A stretch of 64,000 nucleotides of DNA from Pelodera strongyloides (GCA_036852015.1 JAANDG010000102.1:248001-312000), one strand, 5' to 3'; positions 25,156 to 39,681 are shown, counted from the stretch's first letter. Notes: generated from the sequence alone by a model not told the origin. Translations and numbers: made by a program.

Positions 25156-28100
25156 ATGAGCGTTCGGCCAGAGAAATTGCGAAGGGCCGTGAGCCAGAGA
25201 ATGTCGGGAAATCCATTTCAGGTTAAACAAATCAAATTGACACCAGAACGCACCAACATGAACTAATACTCACGCACTTTTTATATATTTCGCGTTCTTC
25301 ACCGAGACTCTCAATTGGCATCTTACAAGAACTTTTGGCACTCCCACAATACAGTGTGTATGTGTCAAGTTTGTTTGGTGTGTTTGTACCCTCTCGTTGT
25401 AGTAAGTGTTTGATAAGATGGTCCAATTCAGATGATGAAAGAAGACCATGAAAAGGAGCGGACGAGATGGCAGCAGAAGGTCGACGAAATAGAAATGAGA
25501 CTGGCCGAGAGTGAACTGCTCAACCAGGACATGAACCTAATTAAAGCAGAACTGGTGAATGATTGGGGACTCATTTAATATAACAGAATACAAGAACCTG
25601 CTATTTCACTGTTATGCTGAAATCCTTGCATTCATGGAGTTCTCTTTCTTAATCCTATATTTTTAAGAACAAGAAGATAGTTGAAATGGACAAGAATCAG
25701 AAGCCTCTGATCGAGCAGAACAGAAAATTAATTGACAAGAACAAGACAATGCAGGCGGAAATCAAGAAGTTGGAGCAGAAACTGTGCTATTCACACGACG
25801 ACTTGATTACAATGGTTATTGATTGATTTATGATTCATCCTTCATTCTCCTTTATCCTAATCCGAGGGCATTTTTATAGCAACTCATTTCAGAAAGATTC
25901 ACATGAGCGATTATCGAAGGAGAACAGTTCACTGAAAGAGAAGCGGTCATTTCCAGAGAAATTAGAAGAGCTGGACAGATATCGGAACCAAGTACTAGAA
26001 TACTCAAAATGCATTACTGCACTTCGGCAAAGTGGACTGGTGGGTGGTTGTAGCCGAGTACACATTTGCAGAGTTTAAAATTTGCCATGGGTCAGTATTT
26101 TTTTTTAGGATTACTTTGTAAAGGTTTCAATTAAAAACACCCTTTTCAGGAAAAAGACCGTCGGTATGAGCTCCTTGTACATAAGTTTAAAAGACTGAAG
26201 AAATGTATGCGCAAGGGAGGCGAATTAGACGAAGATCAGAAAAGTACAGTTGGAAGTACGTGTTCAGATGAGAGTTCAATCTCACTCGATACAATAACAG
26301 AGGATTTAGAAGAGGTACGTCACTATATTTCTGGTCATAGTTCCACCTTCTCATTTGAAACTTTGTTGAATGCTTAGTTACACTGAATGTTTCTGTGACC
26401 CTTTCAGTTTGAGACATTACCCTGTCTCTTTCTTGTGTTTTCGCTCTGTCCTCTATAGAGCCCGACAAGGCCAACATATCGGAACCGTACACCTCACACA
26501 TGACTCATTTCGCGCCGTTTTCAATCCAACTTGAATTTACCTACTACTGTACAACCACACAAAAGTTGGCCCATACAGCTGAACCTACTGTCTGGTGTTT
26601 TTCGAAAATATTCCCCCTTTCATCTCGTTTCCTGAATGTACTGTGCAATGTCAGGGTTATCATTTTTAAAGTAGTTGAAAGAAATCGAACCTCGAAATTT
26701 TCATATGAGACTGAGAATATATGTAGCTCTGTTAGGTTCCGTTTTGAGTTATGGAAAACTAGTTATCGTTCTTTCCACGGGCTTGTTCCAGTCTCGGAAA
26801 ATCGTCTTAATATTAGTCTAAAAACTGGCTTTTTTTAGACAAATATCATCATTTTTCAACATTTTCTCTAATAAGAGAAGATACATAGTGCATTTACGTT
26901 GGTTGCATGTTCTATTTTACTCTTCCATACAATACTGGCTAAGTAGGATATGGTTTTTGCTTCTGAATACACAAATAGGATTATGTTTTTTTTTCCATAA
27001 GAAATCGAGTTAACTCATGCATTTCGGTTTTTGGCACAAAGCGGGAAGCTAAGTCAACCAGTTTGGGTGGTCTTCTCTAGTTCCCCGAACCTCCCATCGG
27101 GTGGTATCTTTCTCTTTTCTATCTTCAATATGACAGACGCACTTTATTTTATCCGTTGTTAAGTTTAAGTAGGTTCTTAATAATTTGAGTTCGTAAATAT
27201 AATTTCGAGCTGTATACTCCTTGTGAATCGCCATTGCACACTGCTGGGCAGTGAGAGTCCTTGAGATCAACTAATCTCTCCTATTGTTTGGTATTGTTCA
27301 TATTCGCACAATCACTTATCGCCGCTGTACTTCTCTCTACTAAATTTGTCTCACTTTTCGCGTGATTTTATATGTCAACGCATATGATAACTTCATTGGG
27401 TGCAATTTTCTGTAAAGATATTTGATCAAAATGAGCATAAGCGTTTAAAAAAATCAGACGTTTTTCTTGAACCAGCCGCGCACGATAAAGTTCATCCACC
27501 TGCGAGAAAACTGTTCCGGAGATTTTTTCGAAACGCAGCTGTGCGCCCTTTTATGCAAATGGCATGAAAAAACTGCAACCATTGCAAAATATAATTAGGA
27601 ACTTCATTCATGTTTGGTTTATTTCCGATGATTCACTCAAGAGGTTTGCGAATAATAGACTTTCATCCAAAACAAAAACCACTCTTTTACTTGTTTGGCA
27701 ATGCTCATATTCATTAAGTTTAAGCTGGTATGAAATCATTTAACAGTGCTCTCTTCTTACCTTCAATTTGTTTGGTGTGCAGAAACACTCTTTATGCTCT
27801 CCTGTCCATGCATGTTAGTTGGATCATCGGCTTCAGTGATAATGATTTGTTTGACTAACCAATGACTTAAGCTTTTTTTATCATCTAACATTACTTTTGT
27901 TTGGCTTGTAGTGCGTGGACCGTGAGATCGACTCCAATTACGAAGCTCTATTCCGGGAGAACGAAGAACTACAAAGGGCATTAGCTCAGCTGAAGCTCAG
28001 TGCCGCGTTCTCCGACGAAAACATGCTCAGGTGCAACAATCTATTGTCTTGATAGTTGTGGACCTTAGTTGGAATTTTTTATTCGCCACGGGTTAACTGA

Positions 28101-31100
28101 ATCTTTTTTTCTTACTTATTTCTAACAGCTCTAACCAATATTGTGTGTTTTACTCCTTACAGAGATCAGTTGTCCTTCACTCAATCAACTATCGACCAAC
28201 AGCAAATTCTCATCCATAACCTCACTGAAAGGGTAAGGAAATACTGTGCTCGAGTAATTCGCGATCTGAAAGCGTACGATTGCATGATACAGCTTACACT
28301 TGCTATGACACCATTTCGTTTTGAATTTCAATGACCGCTCCAACGACAAGTATGTATTTTCGTATAGTTATTATCTCTCAAGCTCACCCCATGAACTTTC
28401 GTTTTGTCAAGACATCGTTTTGATAAGAGACAAAAAGGTTGGAAATGTCTAACGCATTCGTTCACCATCCATCAGTGTTGATGGATGGAGTACGTGCTGG
28501 GTTAGCGGAGAATATATTGGATGCTATGATAGACACAGAAAAGCCGGTCCAAAATGCATCCAAAAATTATAATTTACCCATTGAATATGTCAGGCCCAAA
28601 ATTATATTTAGAGGGTTGACGCGCAAGACGAATGTGTGCGAATGTTGTCGCATGTTTGGTAATGATTTTAGGTTAAAACGTTTTTCGTGGTATTGACACT
28701 AATGTGCTTTGTTACAGGTGGCACTGGTTGAGAATCTTCGGTCGACAGTCTCAAGTCAGAAAACTTTGATCAAAGAACTCGAATCAAATGTGGATAGACT
28801 CTCGGCTGAACTAAACGCGGCAAGAGAAGAAAAGGAGCTCATTGAATTTCAACTGATCGAGAAGGAAGAAGAGGTATTATTTTATTTTAATCTGCATGTT
28901 AATATGCAGAGTAAATTTTGAATTATTCAATTACTTGCATTGAGTCAATTTCTTCATTTAAGAGATCTCAATCGGTTGACAAAACCGACCGTTCATGTGA
29001 CACTGAGGAGTCATTTGATGAACATGAAGAACCATCAGTGAGCAACAACCGAAAACTGGTAAGTAGGTGTTTTTACCAATAATAATAATAATATGATTTA
29101 TTGGAAGACAATAAATAAATAAATGAAATTGGATCAGAGACCATAGAGCGAAATAGATCAATATTACAATCAGTGACACTTAAGGACAAGGAAGACGTTC
29201 GGACACTGAAGACGAAATTGGCAGAACTTCGAAACGCACGCAATTTAAAGCTCTCCCAGAAGCAGTTGATTGATGATGCTTATGCACATATGAACGTACA
29301 GGAGCAAGTGAGTATTATTGATACTAGTGCAAGATCAGGCTTACATAACTGTGCATTGTCATGTATTATTTTATTCTATTCTGCCTTTTAGTTTGTGCCC
29401 GAAACGTGTCCACAAATCAGCGATTGGGCTGAAAGGGAGAGTGAATATGTGGATCGAATCAACAAACTACAAGTCAGTTTCGGCATAATGCTCAAACAAT
29501 ATCTGAATAGCCAACAAATTATTAATGACAATTAAGGTGATTTCTCCAATTCTCGGTGGATGTAGATCTACGAGGAAGATATAAATGTAGACATAATTGT
29601 AAGATAGATGCTTGCCGTCTGGTTTCATTATGACTTGATCCAAATTTTTGTCTTTCGAAAACAGTTGTTTTTACAAAGCTAACAATAAGTAATAGCCCGA
29701 ACTTTGAATTGTCTCCAAATAAATTATCGGTTATTTAGAATGATGTTGATTCACTAAAGGAGGATCTGCAGAAGAAAGAAGAAACAGAAAGACAACTTTC
29801 AGAAATAAAACACACGACAGTTGACATGGAACGAGCCAAGAAAACGGTAATTGGGCAGATAACACCATCAAAAACACCGTCACATAAACCGCATAAGACA
29901 ACCAGTCAGTCCTGTTCCTTAATTCACTCCATTTTCAGTTGAATGACGAAGTGAATCGCTTGTCGAAAGAAATGGGAAAGTTGAGATTTATTCTTCAGAC
30001 AAAGGAGGAATCGATTGAAAAAGAGAAGAAAAACACAGAACAATTGCACAAGTAAACCTTCTTGATCAGTTATATTCGCTGCACAATCAGAACATCGAAC
30101 AAAAGACTTCTCATTATAAACCGAAGTGGTAATTTTAGGAAGGTGACATCACTGATTTCTTCGCACGCTGCCGAAATGGAGTTCCTCAGACAAAGTGAGG
30201 CCAGACAGTCAGAAATGCTGGACAATTCAAGAAAGGAGTTGGACAATCTTCAGGAGCAAGTTAGACTCCATGAAAACTGCAAAGAAAGGGTATGCAAGTG
30301 TATACGATTAGTTAATGTTGCATATTCCCGTAACACCCAAATTCACAGAGATTCTACAACGCGCTATCAAAAAAAAACCGTAGTTTCAAAAACATCGAGT
30401 TAGCACTCGTCTAGTACGCATCTTTCCTCTCTTTCTCTCACCGCCCTCCTCTTTTTTTTGCTGCCTACAGCGCCGTGAATTCAAACGGCCCCTCGTACAA
30501 AGAATCGGCTGATTTTGTACGGACGTCCGGAATCCCATATTGAAGGATTTTTTTAGGAGGGTGTGAAAATGTTTTACTTCTTATCTAATTTTTTTGTTTA
30601 ATTCTATTTTCACCAAACTTACCTTCAAAACGAAAACTATTTTTTTGAGCCCAACATGCCAAACAGGCTTGACATTCCCTTTAACAAAAAGAACGGTTGC
30701 TCCTTCCGCGGATCATGCCGGGAGTGAGTACGAACCGGAGCATTATTAACACAAATTTCATTCGAGAAGACATCCAGCATCATTAGCTGAAGTTGTTCAA
30801 GACCGAAATTTAGTTTCTTGCCGACGAGGAGATGTTGTATGTCGTGCAGACCATTCTCTTTTTATGTTTTGTTTCTTAATTAAGATTGCTGAACAACTAA
30901 AGAGAGTTTCCGAGGAGTACGCCAAATTCCGTGAGGAACAGAGGCCTTCTATTCGTACAGAATTGGAGAGAAGATACGAGGAAACAAAATACAAGCTGAA
31001 TACTGCACTTGAAAAGATACACGAGTATGAGGTATACTTTAAAAAGGCTATTATCACTTCTTATTCAATTTTTCAAGAGAACCACCCTTTGAGAGTGCAC

Positions 31101-34100
31101 ATTTTTTGTTCTCATAGTTAAAGCACAGTTACCTCGTTGCAAATATTAATATTTTTTATAGACAATACTGGCCGCTGCAAAGAAAAGGGAAAGTGATGGT
31201 TCCATAGTCGATGCTTTACAGACAGAGCTCATCGAGCTAAAGGAATACAACGAACACCTGGAAAGGCAATTTCAAGTGGGAATAACCTTGTTTTCATAAC
31301 CATTGGTTTTTGACAGGTATTGCCCCTTCTATGGGAATCTCATAATTTTGTGTATTGATAATGGTATGTTTAGGCACAAGCTGATATCATTGAAGCACTG
31401 AAGCAACGAGTAATACAAGTATGTCGTTTTGCTTCCCCTTTTAGCGCATATCAAATAATATTGTTCAACAATAGTTTATTCCGGCAAAAGGAATGGCTTC
31501 GTCATCCAACTTCAAGAATTCTTTCTATAAATAATAGGAAACTGTGTGTCACTGGCAATAGTAAAATATACAAATCACATAAGGCATCATTACAAAGAGA
31601 CGCGAGATAAAGATGGTGTATCTGGGAAGAGTAGTTGTCCGACGGATTCATTGAAAAACTCGATTAAAAATTTCCACAACAATTGGTGTCAAGTAAAGAA
31701 AGCTGCAAGGGTTAAGGCGTTACAGTTTAGGTTCCAAAATAGCGGGTTAAACAAAAACAAATGAAACAAATGCTAAGAATGATACTGCATAACGAAAGAG
31801 CTCATTTTGCCCAGTTAGATGCAAAAGGTACGAAGGAGATCTTTCATTTAGAGACAAAAATGAGGCCTTTACGCAGAGACAAATCATATAAACAGGGTTA
31901 TGTACATCATATGACTGCTGGCGAATATTTCCTCAATGGAGGCAAATCTCAGAAGAAAATAACAATTGTAAAGCTAGTTGATTGCAACGGTTATTATAAT
32001 TGCGGCATATAAATCTATCCTTTGTTACCTAGTTAACAAAGAATTACAATAAATCTACAAAAATTCAAGTAATAAAGGTGAAAATCTCATACTAATTGTA
32101 AGGTTAGTATAAAACATCTTAGGTGCCTGTTCGAATTGGGACTAGCTTTTGGAAAGTTATGTGGCATTTATAAAGACAAATGATTCGTACAAGAAAAAAA
32201 TAAATGACGAAATATTACAGTATATTTGAAAAGTAAGTGTGTTCCAGATGAATCTGATCAGTAGTGAGATTTTTTGCTCTTAATAACTTAATGAATGAAC
32301 ATTCAACTGGAACTGCTCAATGACACAATAACCATTTCAATTAAATGGTTGGGTATGACACCCTGGGCCCTCGAAGGACCGCAGGAGATATAGGCTGGTT
32401 CGGATGGAGACTGTATATAATTATGTATCATAAAGTAATGTATCAGTAGCAAACCAATCAATCATCATAATCAGTCTCCATCCGTCGCGCTCTCATAGAG
32501 GCGCTTTTTCTTGAGCGAACGTCTTTTAGACATTTATTTTTATTTTTTTAGAAGACATTTGTTTTATTTTATTTTTTTTTTTTTGAAACATCCTAGAAAA
32601 GAGAATATTCCCAAAGAATTCCCGAAATCCTAGAATCATTAGCAGTATTCGGTTTTTGTACGTGTTTATAAGAAAGACTAGCTGACTTGGAACATAAGAC
32701 ATGAAAAGAATAACACGAACAAATATTTACGTAAAGAGACAAAGAAATAAGAAACTATGCTGAAAGCCTTAGAATAAAAAGCGCATTGGAATGAATATAA
32801 CGCAAAATAGTGCTCGGAAGAAAATTGAATGAGGACTGCCGTTAGCCCTTGCAGCTAATAACTCTTTTTGACACCTTTCATTTTGGCATCTTTCCGTTCA
32901 GATAATTGATGAGAAGATTTACAGTGTTGAATAAGAAGTTTTTTTAAAATTCAGTGACAACTTCAGTTTCATCTATACGTACTTCCGCAAATGTTGATAT
33001 TGTTTCCTCATTCTGGGTTCGTCTGGTTGAAGCTGTAATTGTGATCATTGAGGGTACATTTACTTTGCTAGTGATATGACATCATATATTTTCACGCATT
33101 AATCCCACGTGCCGTCTCACCAGCTAGAGATACCACAGTAGTGTAATCTTGTAGCTTAGACGAACCTTTATATGCTTATTCAAAATTATACCCCTCTCAT
33201 TATCCTCATGTACCGCAAGGCCCTCTTCTACCAACACATCGTTTTCTGGTGCTGTTTCAAATACCTAAATGATCGAAAATTAAGCTCAGACATGAAGGCA
33301 AATCAATATAATGCGGAATTGAAGAATTGTGACGAAACTGACAAAGCCCATTCATAGAAACTGATTATATAAATACCGATGTATTAATAAACTTCCTTAC
33401 CCTTCCGCCGTAAGCGCATACGATAAATATGAAAATTGAATTGAGGATCATCAGAGCAAGTGCACCATAGAGCAGTAACTGTGCCGCGTTGACGACACGA
33501 CTCAGACGATCGGGAAGGTTGGATTGGAAGCCCTATAAGTTCAGTTCTGGATATAGCTCTACAAAAAGACTGCAAGCTACGGCTAGCAGCTAATGTTTAC
33601 TGTTAGTAGATATTTTGCGCTCCCTTCGAAGGGAAGGATATGCCTAGGTTTAAAGGGATGCGGTCGCTTTTTTATCCCTTTTGCACACTGTGTTTTTATT
33701 ATCTCAATGATACGTAGAAAATCGTGTTGAAAGAAATAAGACAAAAGAAGCTGACTTCACCGAGCAATTCACCGAAAAAAGTGGCCCAAGCACCACAGTA
33801 AACCAAAAAAACCGTCGACATAGTCGACTCATTATCTGCTGACCAAATGAGACAATCATGATCAGGGTTACGGTGGACATTGGTCTTGGAACACTATTTT
33901 CTAAATATTTTTTTCAACACTATGCACTACTTATTGTTCAGATAAAACAATCAGTGTACAAAAGGGACAAAAAGGTGGCCGCATTCCTTTAATCCTTTTT
34001 AATCCTATCATGATCATAAATCCACGTAACACGTGACGTTTGTCTGTGCGGTGCAACATCCTATTAACGTTCCCCTTTGGTTAGAAACTTTGACGCTATC

Positions 34101-37100
34101 CAAAAAAAGTATAAAACATTGTCTACCTCCTGGGTGCAGCTGAAGCTGACCACAGCCAGAATCCCAAGAAGACAAAATGCTAAGCCATTTCTGAAATTGT
34201 TTGCAACAACTTAGCGAAGTGTAATTTTATAATATGCTTTAAGAAGCAGTTGGTATATGTTGAAGTATTTACAAAACGTTTTTTCAACATTTTTCTCTCT
34301 TCTCTTTTAATCGGGCTTTATTTTCAAAATTCAAACCGTTTTAAGTCTCCCTTACAGACGTTTTTTGTGAGCCACTCATATGTTTTTTACTGACGACAAA
34401 ATAAGAGATTACGATTATTATTATTTAATTGAACAAAAACAATTTCCGTCATGAACATAGGAAAATAGCAAATTGAAACAGCTAAGAACCAGCGAGGAAC
34501 TAAAGTATTTGAGATTGTATCGGAAATAACATATTTGATATTCTGTAGAGGACAACTATTCCCATTGATGAATAAGAAAAGCAGTCGATAGATTGTGAAG
34601 CGAGCGTCGCCGCGATGCGGCCACGCCACTTTCTGGGTGGTCTGACACCGCCCCCCGGCATACAGGGTGGTCCGTTCGATTACTCCTGGACATTGGACCC
34701 TGCCTCGGGCAATGTGAAAGCCTCAGCTTGCGGGGTTCTGACTTTTTAGTATGGCTTTATAAAAACTCGTCATGGCAAGGTTTAGAAATAAAATATATAC
34801 ATGAGGATGTTTTGAAAATGCATATGTGAGCCACATCACTGTTTGTCTTCACAAATAGCTGACAGCCGAAAAGTGCGTTGCTCTGGGGGATGCCACACAC
34901 CAATTTATCAAATGTTTTTATTTTGTAACGACACTGGGATAGGGTATCGGAAATGTTCTATAAGGCTGGCTACTAAACGCATAATATCGTGTTTAACTTA
35001 TTCGAACCAAATATGAACTCACAGTAACATGAAGGGAAGCACGAATGTTGAATTGACAGCCATCTGCCGTCTCATTGTGGGGAAGATTTCCCCAATTTCA
35101 GAAGTGAATGTTCCTCGGCGCGACGTGGTCTTAATGTAAATAGTTAAGGTAGATTATAGGTATCATTTGGAACATGCTAGCAGTCAAATAGAATCAACGA
35201 GCTCAATAACCACATTCAAGGGATTGTGAAAGAAGCGAAAAATCCGAGCTAGTAGTGGAGGTTGTCTAACAATGACACATATTTCATTTTGAAAAAACAC
35301 TGCTATTCAAGTAATAACGAGAAGACGACTATAAACTTATCCTGAAAGAATCTTACTGTTGTCGAGGGGCACTTCCTGGGAGGCTATTTCATATCTACAC
35401 ATATAATGTGTTATTTGTGATGTGATTATCCTGGCAACCGACTGCCCATTTTAGAATAAAAAATTTTCGAACAAAAAGAGAGACGAAAAATCATGCGCCC
35501 TGTTATTTTTCTAATTTCAATGGTCTTTTTTGTGTGGAAAAATGGCTGGCAATTATTGTATAATCCACACGCAATTTGAAGGCGCAAAAACTGTTCTCCC
35601 AATGGGATATATGAAATGTGGTGCAGAGAACTTCGAAATCATTACTTATGGTAAACAGTTTCTTTCAAGTGTGCTGGTCAAAAATAACTGTATTTTAGAA
35701 TCGTCTCTTCTCGGATGTACTGAGTAAAATGGCGGAAAAGGTCTCATCGGTCGACGAACAAGTCGATGAATTCAGCAGAAGATGTGAAGATAAAGAAACA
35801 AATAGAATGGTCGACAATATGAGGAAGATTATCAAGGTTTGTCACTGAACAGCCGTCTCCTAGACAAAATAAAATGTGGTGGGACCTTTTGAGGGCCAAT
35901 AATTAAGTTCGAGCGATTCCTCCTTTCATTAATTATCCAGAATTTAGTCGGCCCAGCGTAATCATAACTTATTAGTATAATTTATAATTCAACAACATAC
36001 TGTATAAGAACCATAATCAACGGCGCAACTCTGTTTACATCACGTTACCCAAGACGGAATGTCTCCCGCACAAACATTTGTTCTATATAGGATCAAACGG
36101 ACTGAAAATGTATTCAGTAAAGAACTCGGACACTTTTCAGGCTTACAATCAATAAATTTACATACGATATACAAGAACTTGAGGTGCATAGACGAAGCAG
36201 CCAATGCGAATTAACATAGCTCGCAATAGCAATAATAAGTTTGTTAAAGGGCCGCAGCCACTTAAAATCCGTCGTTTACTTCATTTAACCTTAACAACGG
36301 GGGGCGCGTTACAGTGGCAAGGCCCTTGCTCACGTCACCGGTCACTGGTTCGATCCCGGCCCGGAACCCCCCTCACCATACCCTTTATCTTTTGTCTTTT
36401 TTACCTAGAAAATACCTTTCCAGTGCCAATTTACTGAAAATTTAACCAAGGGAGATAGGAATATCCATGCAGTTGTTTTTGGTAATAATGGCGCTGCCCT
36501 TTGTTATGCGCTAAATTGTCAGGGTCGCTTCACTAGTTGTTTGGCTAACTTGCGCGGCACTGTTCGTTTGAGTGATATAATTCTGGGACAATATTAGTGT
36601 GGATTTGCCCTACAGAATTAAAAGAACTATTTTAGAACTATTTTGGAATGCCCCGTTTTTTTTTCTTCCAGTTTCACAAGTACATACATTTCATTAAAAA
36701 CAGAAATAAAAAATTAATATTATAAATAAAAAAACGACTATTTTAGAGCTCATGTTTAACCTCAAGGGGCCATTGATAAAAATAAATAAATGAGCTAGTT
36801 ATTGACACTATTAACTCACAATGTGAACTTTCTTGATTATGGACCAACAATTCAAGAAAGTTGTCTGAAGTTGTTCTTGTAAGCAGATTATAATTTTGCA
36901 ACTTGACTGGTTGTGCAGTTTGTTTCATATTTCATTAGTGTGGCTACTAATTGTAAGCATTTTCACTAACATAGAAAATATGGTTAGCAAAAAAGGTAGG
37001 AATTAGGAACATAGAATACACATTTTAGAGATGTAGGTCCCTAAATTATGTTATTTTATTATAAATAGAACCATACAAACGAAGAAGAAGAATACGCCAT

Positions 37101-39681
37101 ACAATTCGGCTGAATGTAGCTAATCAACCAGTTAACACAAATTACCTAACCACATGTTCGTAGTTTTATTTTTCACACAATAGTTATGCTAATTAAGCAG
37201 ACGTTGAATTCTTTCGTTGTGAATTCCGCAATGGGAAAGCTATTCTACAAGAAGGATTATCAATTAAAGAAAAGGATTAGACGCCAATGCCGCAAATCCT
37301 TTTACTGTTTTCTGTTGATGTTCATTGTCGAAAACAGTATTTCAGCCTAAAAATCTACATTAATTGCTTATGCTAAGCAGCCTGCAGATTTTCTAAGCAT
37401 AAGAGAGGAAGTGGCTCATGTTCGGAAGAACGTTTGCCATTATGAGATGTTCGCTTCAATTTAGATTACAACTCCTTCCAAAGTCCATTATACTAATTAG
37501 TTGTGCCAATCAAATATTAAAATCAATAAATTGAAGTGCTTTTCATAATTTGACACTTGTGGCTATGGAAGGCACTCCAAGATATTAAGCTAGGAAAAAG
37601 GGTACCTTCCCCTTCTTACTTTCCGTTTTTGTCCGAGGCTCACGCCAGAAGGTCGAATATTTCATCATGCAGTAATGGATATATTTGTAGTGAACCAAAG
37701 ATTACACTTAGTAAGTACGGTACTACTTTTTACGCGAACAGATTTACTGTGCTTTCTAGCAGCTGCAAATAAAACTAATATGGCCTGTATATGGAAAAGA
37801 ACTTCATAAATTTATGTTTAATACATTTCCAGTTCCATCTGGTTTGGAAGCACATAAAATGAGGTGTTGAAGGTATTGCGGAATGATCATGTATAGTTGA
37901 GGGAATCTGACTCTAATAAAGTCTCGTTGGAATACTAAGGAATGCTGCTCCTCGAGCACTACACAAAAACACTGAGGAAACGACTAATTTGTACGTGAAA
38001 GAGAGGATGAATTTGAAGTGAGAAAAGTCACACAAACAGGATAGATTACGGGTGCAGAATAGAGATGCGAACTTGGTTGGAAGAGGGTTACGTCTAATAC
38101 TTACCTGGAGCATCCTTGCGAATGGCGTTGTTTCACTCATTTCGTAGAAAAACAATGGATTCAAGAAATACGTAGAAGCTAATCAAGACTGTGTAGAATG
38201 CTATACCAAATAGTGGTGAATGAGCGTAGAACGTATATTGTGTCAATTTTCCGTTTAAACGGTTTATAGTCTTCGACCGCAATTCGCTTTTTTAGGGTCT
38301 AAAGAAGGGCCACTCTAAACCGAATGTTCAACCCCTCGAGATGTCAACTACCCATGCAAAGGTTGGTATTTTATGAATGAAAAGATTTGTATTTGGACTT
38401 TGTTATCCTTTTATGGTTTCTTTGTATAGACTAGACAGCACAAGTAAATAGTCGTGTGTATAAAATTGAATATATGTAGTTATGCATATATTACAATCTC
38501 AGCGTTCCCTAAAGGATAAACCCACCTAAGAGCGGAAAATGCATTCTTTTTTCTTAGAATGAGTTCGTGTTTAGCTCTTTTAGTACGTTTGCGCTGTAGG
38601 GAAATTTTATGACTTATACATAGAAAACGATGCTCCCCCAAGCGGAAAAATACAGGGTGTTTTTGTTGACACTAGATGCATTCTTAAATGCGGTATAAAA
38701 CTTCGAATATAATCAGCTTAGTTACGAATGACTCTCTGTCCGTATAATGAATCACAACACTTCCATATTTTCCTCTACCATTTTGATGTCATTCAACAGA
38801 GTAAGAAGAAAACAAGGGGGTAACCTACAATCCCTGTTTTATGCTCTAAGAATTTACAAGTAATCTGCAGATATTCTTCTCCTTATATCACTATTCGTAT
38901 TCAATACTCGCAAATGGCGAGATTCGTGGGGAAAGATCCGCTGACTTATTGGCCTTTTTATCCCTTCCTCCTCTGCCCGACGAACCCCATTTTGCGCATT
39001 AGCCGATTTTTTCATACACTCTGAGTGATTTTTCCCCGGACCAAAAGCCAAAGACGGCGGGTGGCCCAACGTCTGGGTGGTCCCTTGGAAAATCGATGAA
39101 ACAATTAAGGAGAACGACGGAACACCTATTTTTGCCTTATTGCATAGAGAGAAAAGTCATATATGAAATTACATATAGGGAGCACTCAACTTGAGGGCCC
39201 GAAAAACAGAAAGAGAAAATGGTTGCCTGGTAAATGTATTCCGAAGTATTATCGACAATCCCTCTTAAAATTTGGGTAGTTCATGTAGATCTGTTTTGCT
39301 TGTGGTTTTGTTTAGCGTTGTATCAATGTCCACTTTATATTCATTTGTGATCGTTTAATCAGATTCGTGCCTTCAACTCGTCTGACTCAGCTGGTTGCTT
39401 GTCGAATAGTAGTGAAGGTATCACTTCACCAGATGAGAGACAATCCGACGATGAATGGGACAAAAAGGAGTCCAGACTCAGGCGTACGTTCTGTGTTTCT
39501 TCTGTTACCTCTATCAGCGTGGAAGTCATATGAATTATAATGAAGCTTAAAAAATACCCATTTAACATAAGGCATTTGAATTTCGATGAATTGATCATTT
39601 TAATTACTCTTGCTACTTTCAGCCAAGCAACGTGGAAATGATTTCGTGACCGGCAGAAGCTCTTCAGCCCTAAGTTCTTAA
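25156..39681 (+). CDS. Long coiled-coil protein, unidentified
   Basis: Exons: 25156-25221, 25432-25554, 25668-25814, 25893-26039, 26150-26314, 27912-28030, 28163-28232, 28718-28873, 28963-29058, 29140-29307, 29392-29472, 29739-29846, 29939-30051, 30139-30289, 30885-31031, 31162-31275, 31374-31418, 35699-35836, 38296-38361, 39363-39483, 39623-39681. All keep phase; 799 aa. The sequence is dominated by heptad-rich Glu/Lys/Leu/Gln helices (for example NKKIVEMDKNQKPLIEQNRK), broken by acidic-serine linkers (STCSDESSISLDTITEDLEE; DTEESFDEHEEPSVSNN), and ends in a Ser-rich tail. No catalytic or membrane domain is seen. This suggests a scaffold, centrosomal or Golgi tether protein, but the family is not recognised. 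The first ATG lies 12 bases after a TTCAG acceptor at 25144, with an in-frame stop just upstream, so this is a genuine start. Introns after 31418 and 35836 are several kilobases. Confidence 0.85.
31419..35698. other. 4.3-kb intron of the coiled-coil gene
   Basis: It holds five exons of the antisense membrane-protein gene (32944-34190, plus 35023-35129) and a 13-bp inverted repeat (CGGATGGAGACTG at 32401-32413, complement at 32472-32484). It also holds a GC-rich patch at 34600-34740. Plus-strand ORFs at 31546-32012 show no family resemblance. Confidence 0.55.
32944..38178 (-). CDS. Predicted membrane protein nested antisense (partial model)
   Basis: Exons in coding order: 38178-38105 (uncertain), 35129-35023, 34190-34127, 33532-33401, 33264-33166, 33032-32944 or to a stop at 32973. 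Acceptor and donor sites fit, and the phases match between the first five exons. Visible features: a cytosolic-like TSEIGEIFPTMRRQM, then membrane segment FVLPFMLLNGLAFCLLGILA, a short Cys-bearing loop, PDRLSRVVNAAQLLLYG, membrane segment ALALMILNSIFIFIVCAYGG, and an acidic tail (ENDVLVEEGLAVHEDNERG). At least two helices; an earlier one may exist near 38190-38230 in another frame. The family was not recognised. The last junction is not phase-certain: a direct read gives a stop at 32975-32973, another frame gives a TEVVTEF end. The 5' end is not located. Confidence 0.5.
36296..36370 (+). repeat. tRNA-like sequence in an intron
   Basis: The plus strand has a pol III B box GGTTCGATCCC (36348-36358) within CACTGGTTCGATCCCGGCC. 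Upstream are a D-arm-like GTTACAGTGGCAAGGC and flanking C- and G-rich ends (GGGGGGCGCG and GGAACCCCCC) that could pair. The anticodon arm is not recognisable, so it is a tRNA-derived element rather than a tRNA gene. Confidence 0.45.
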
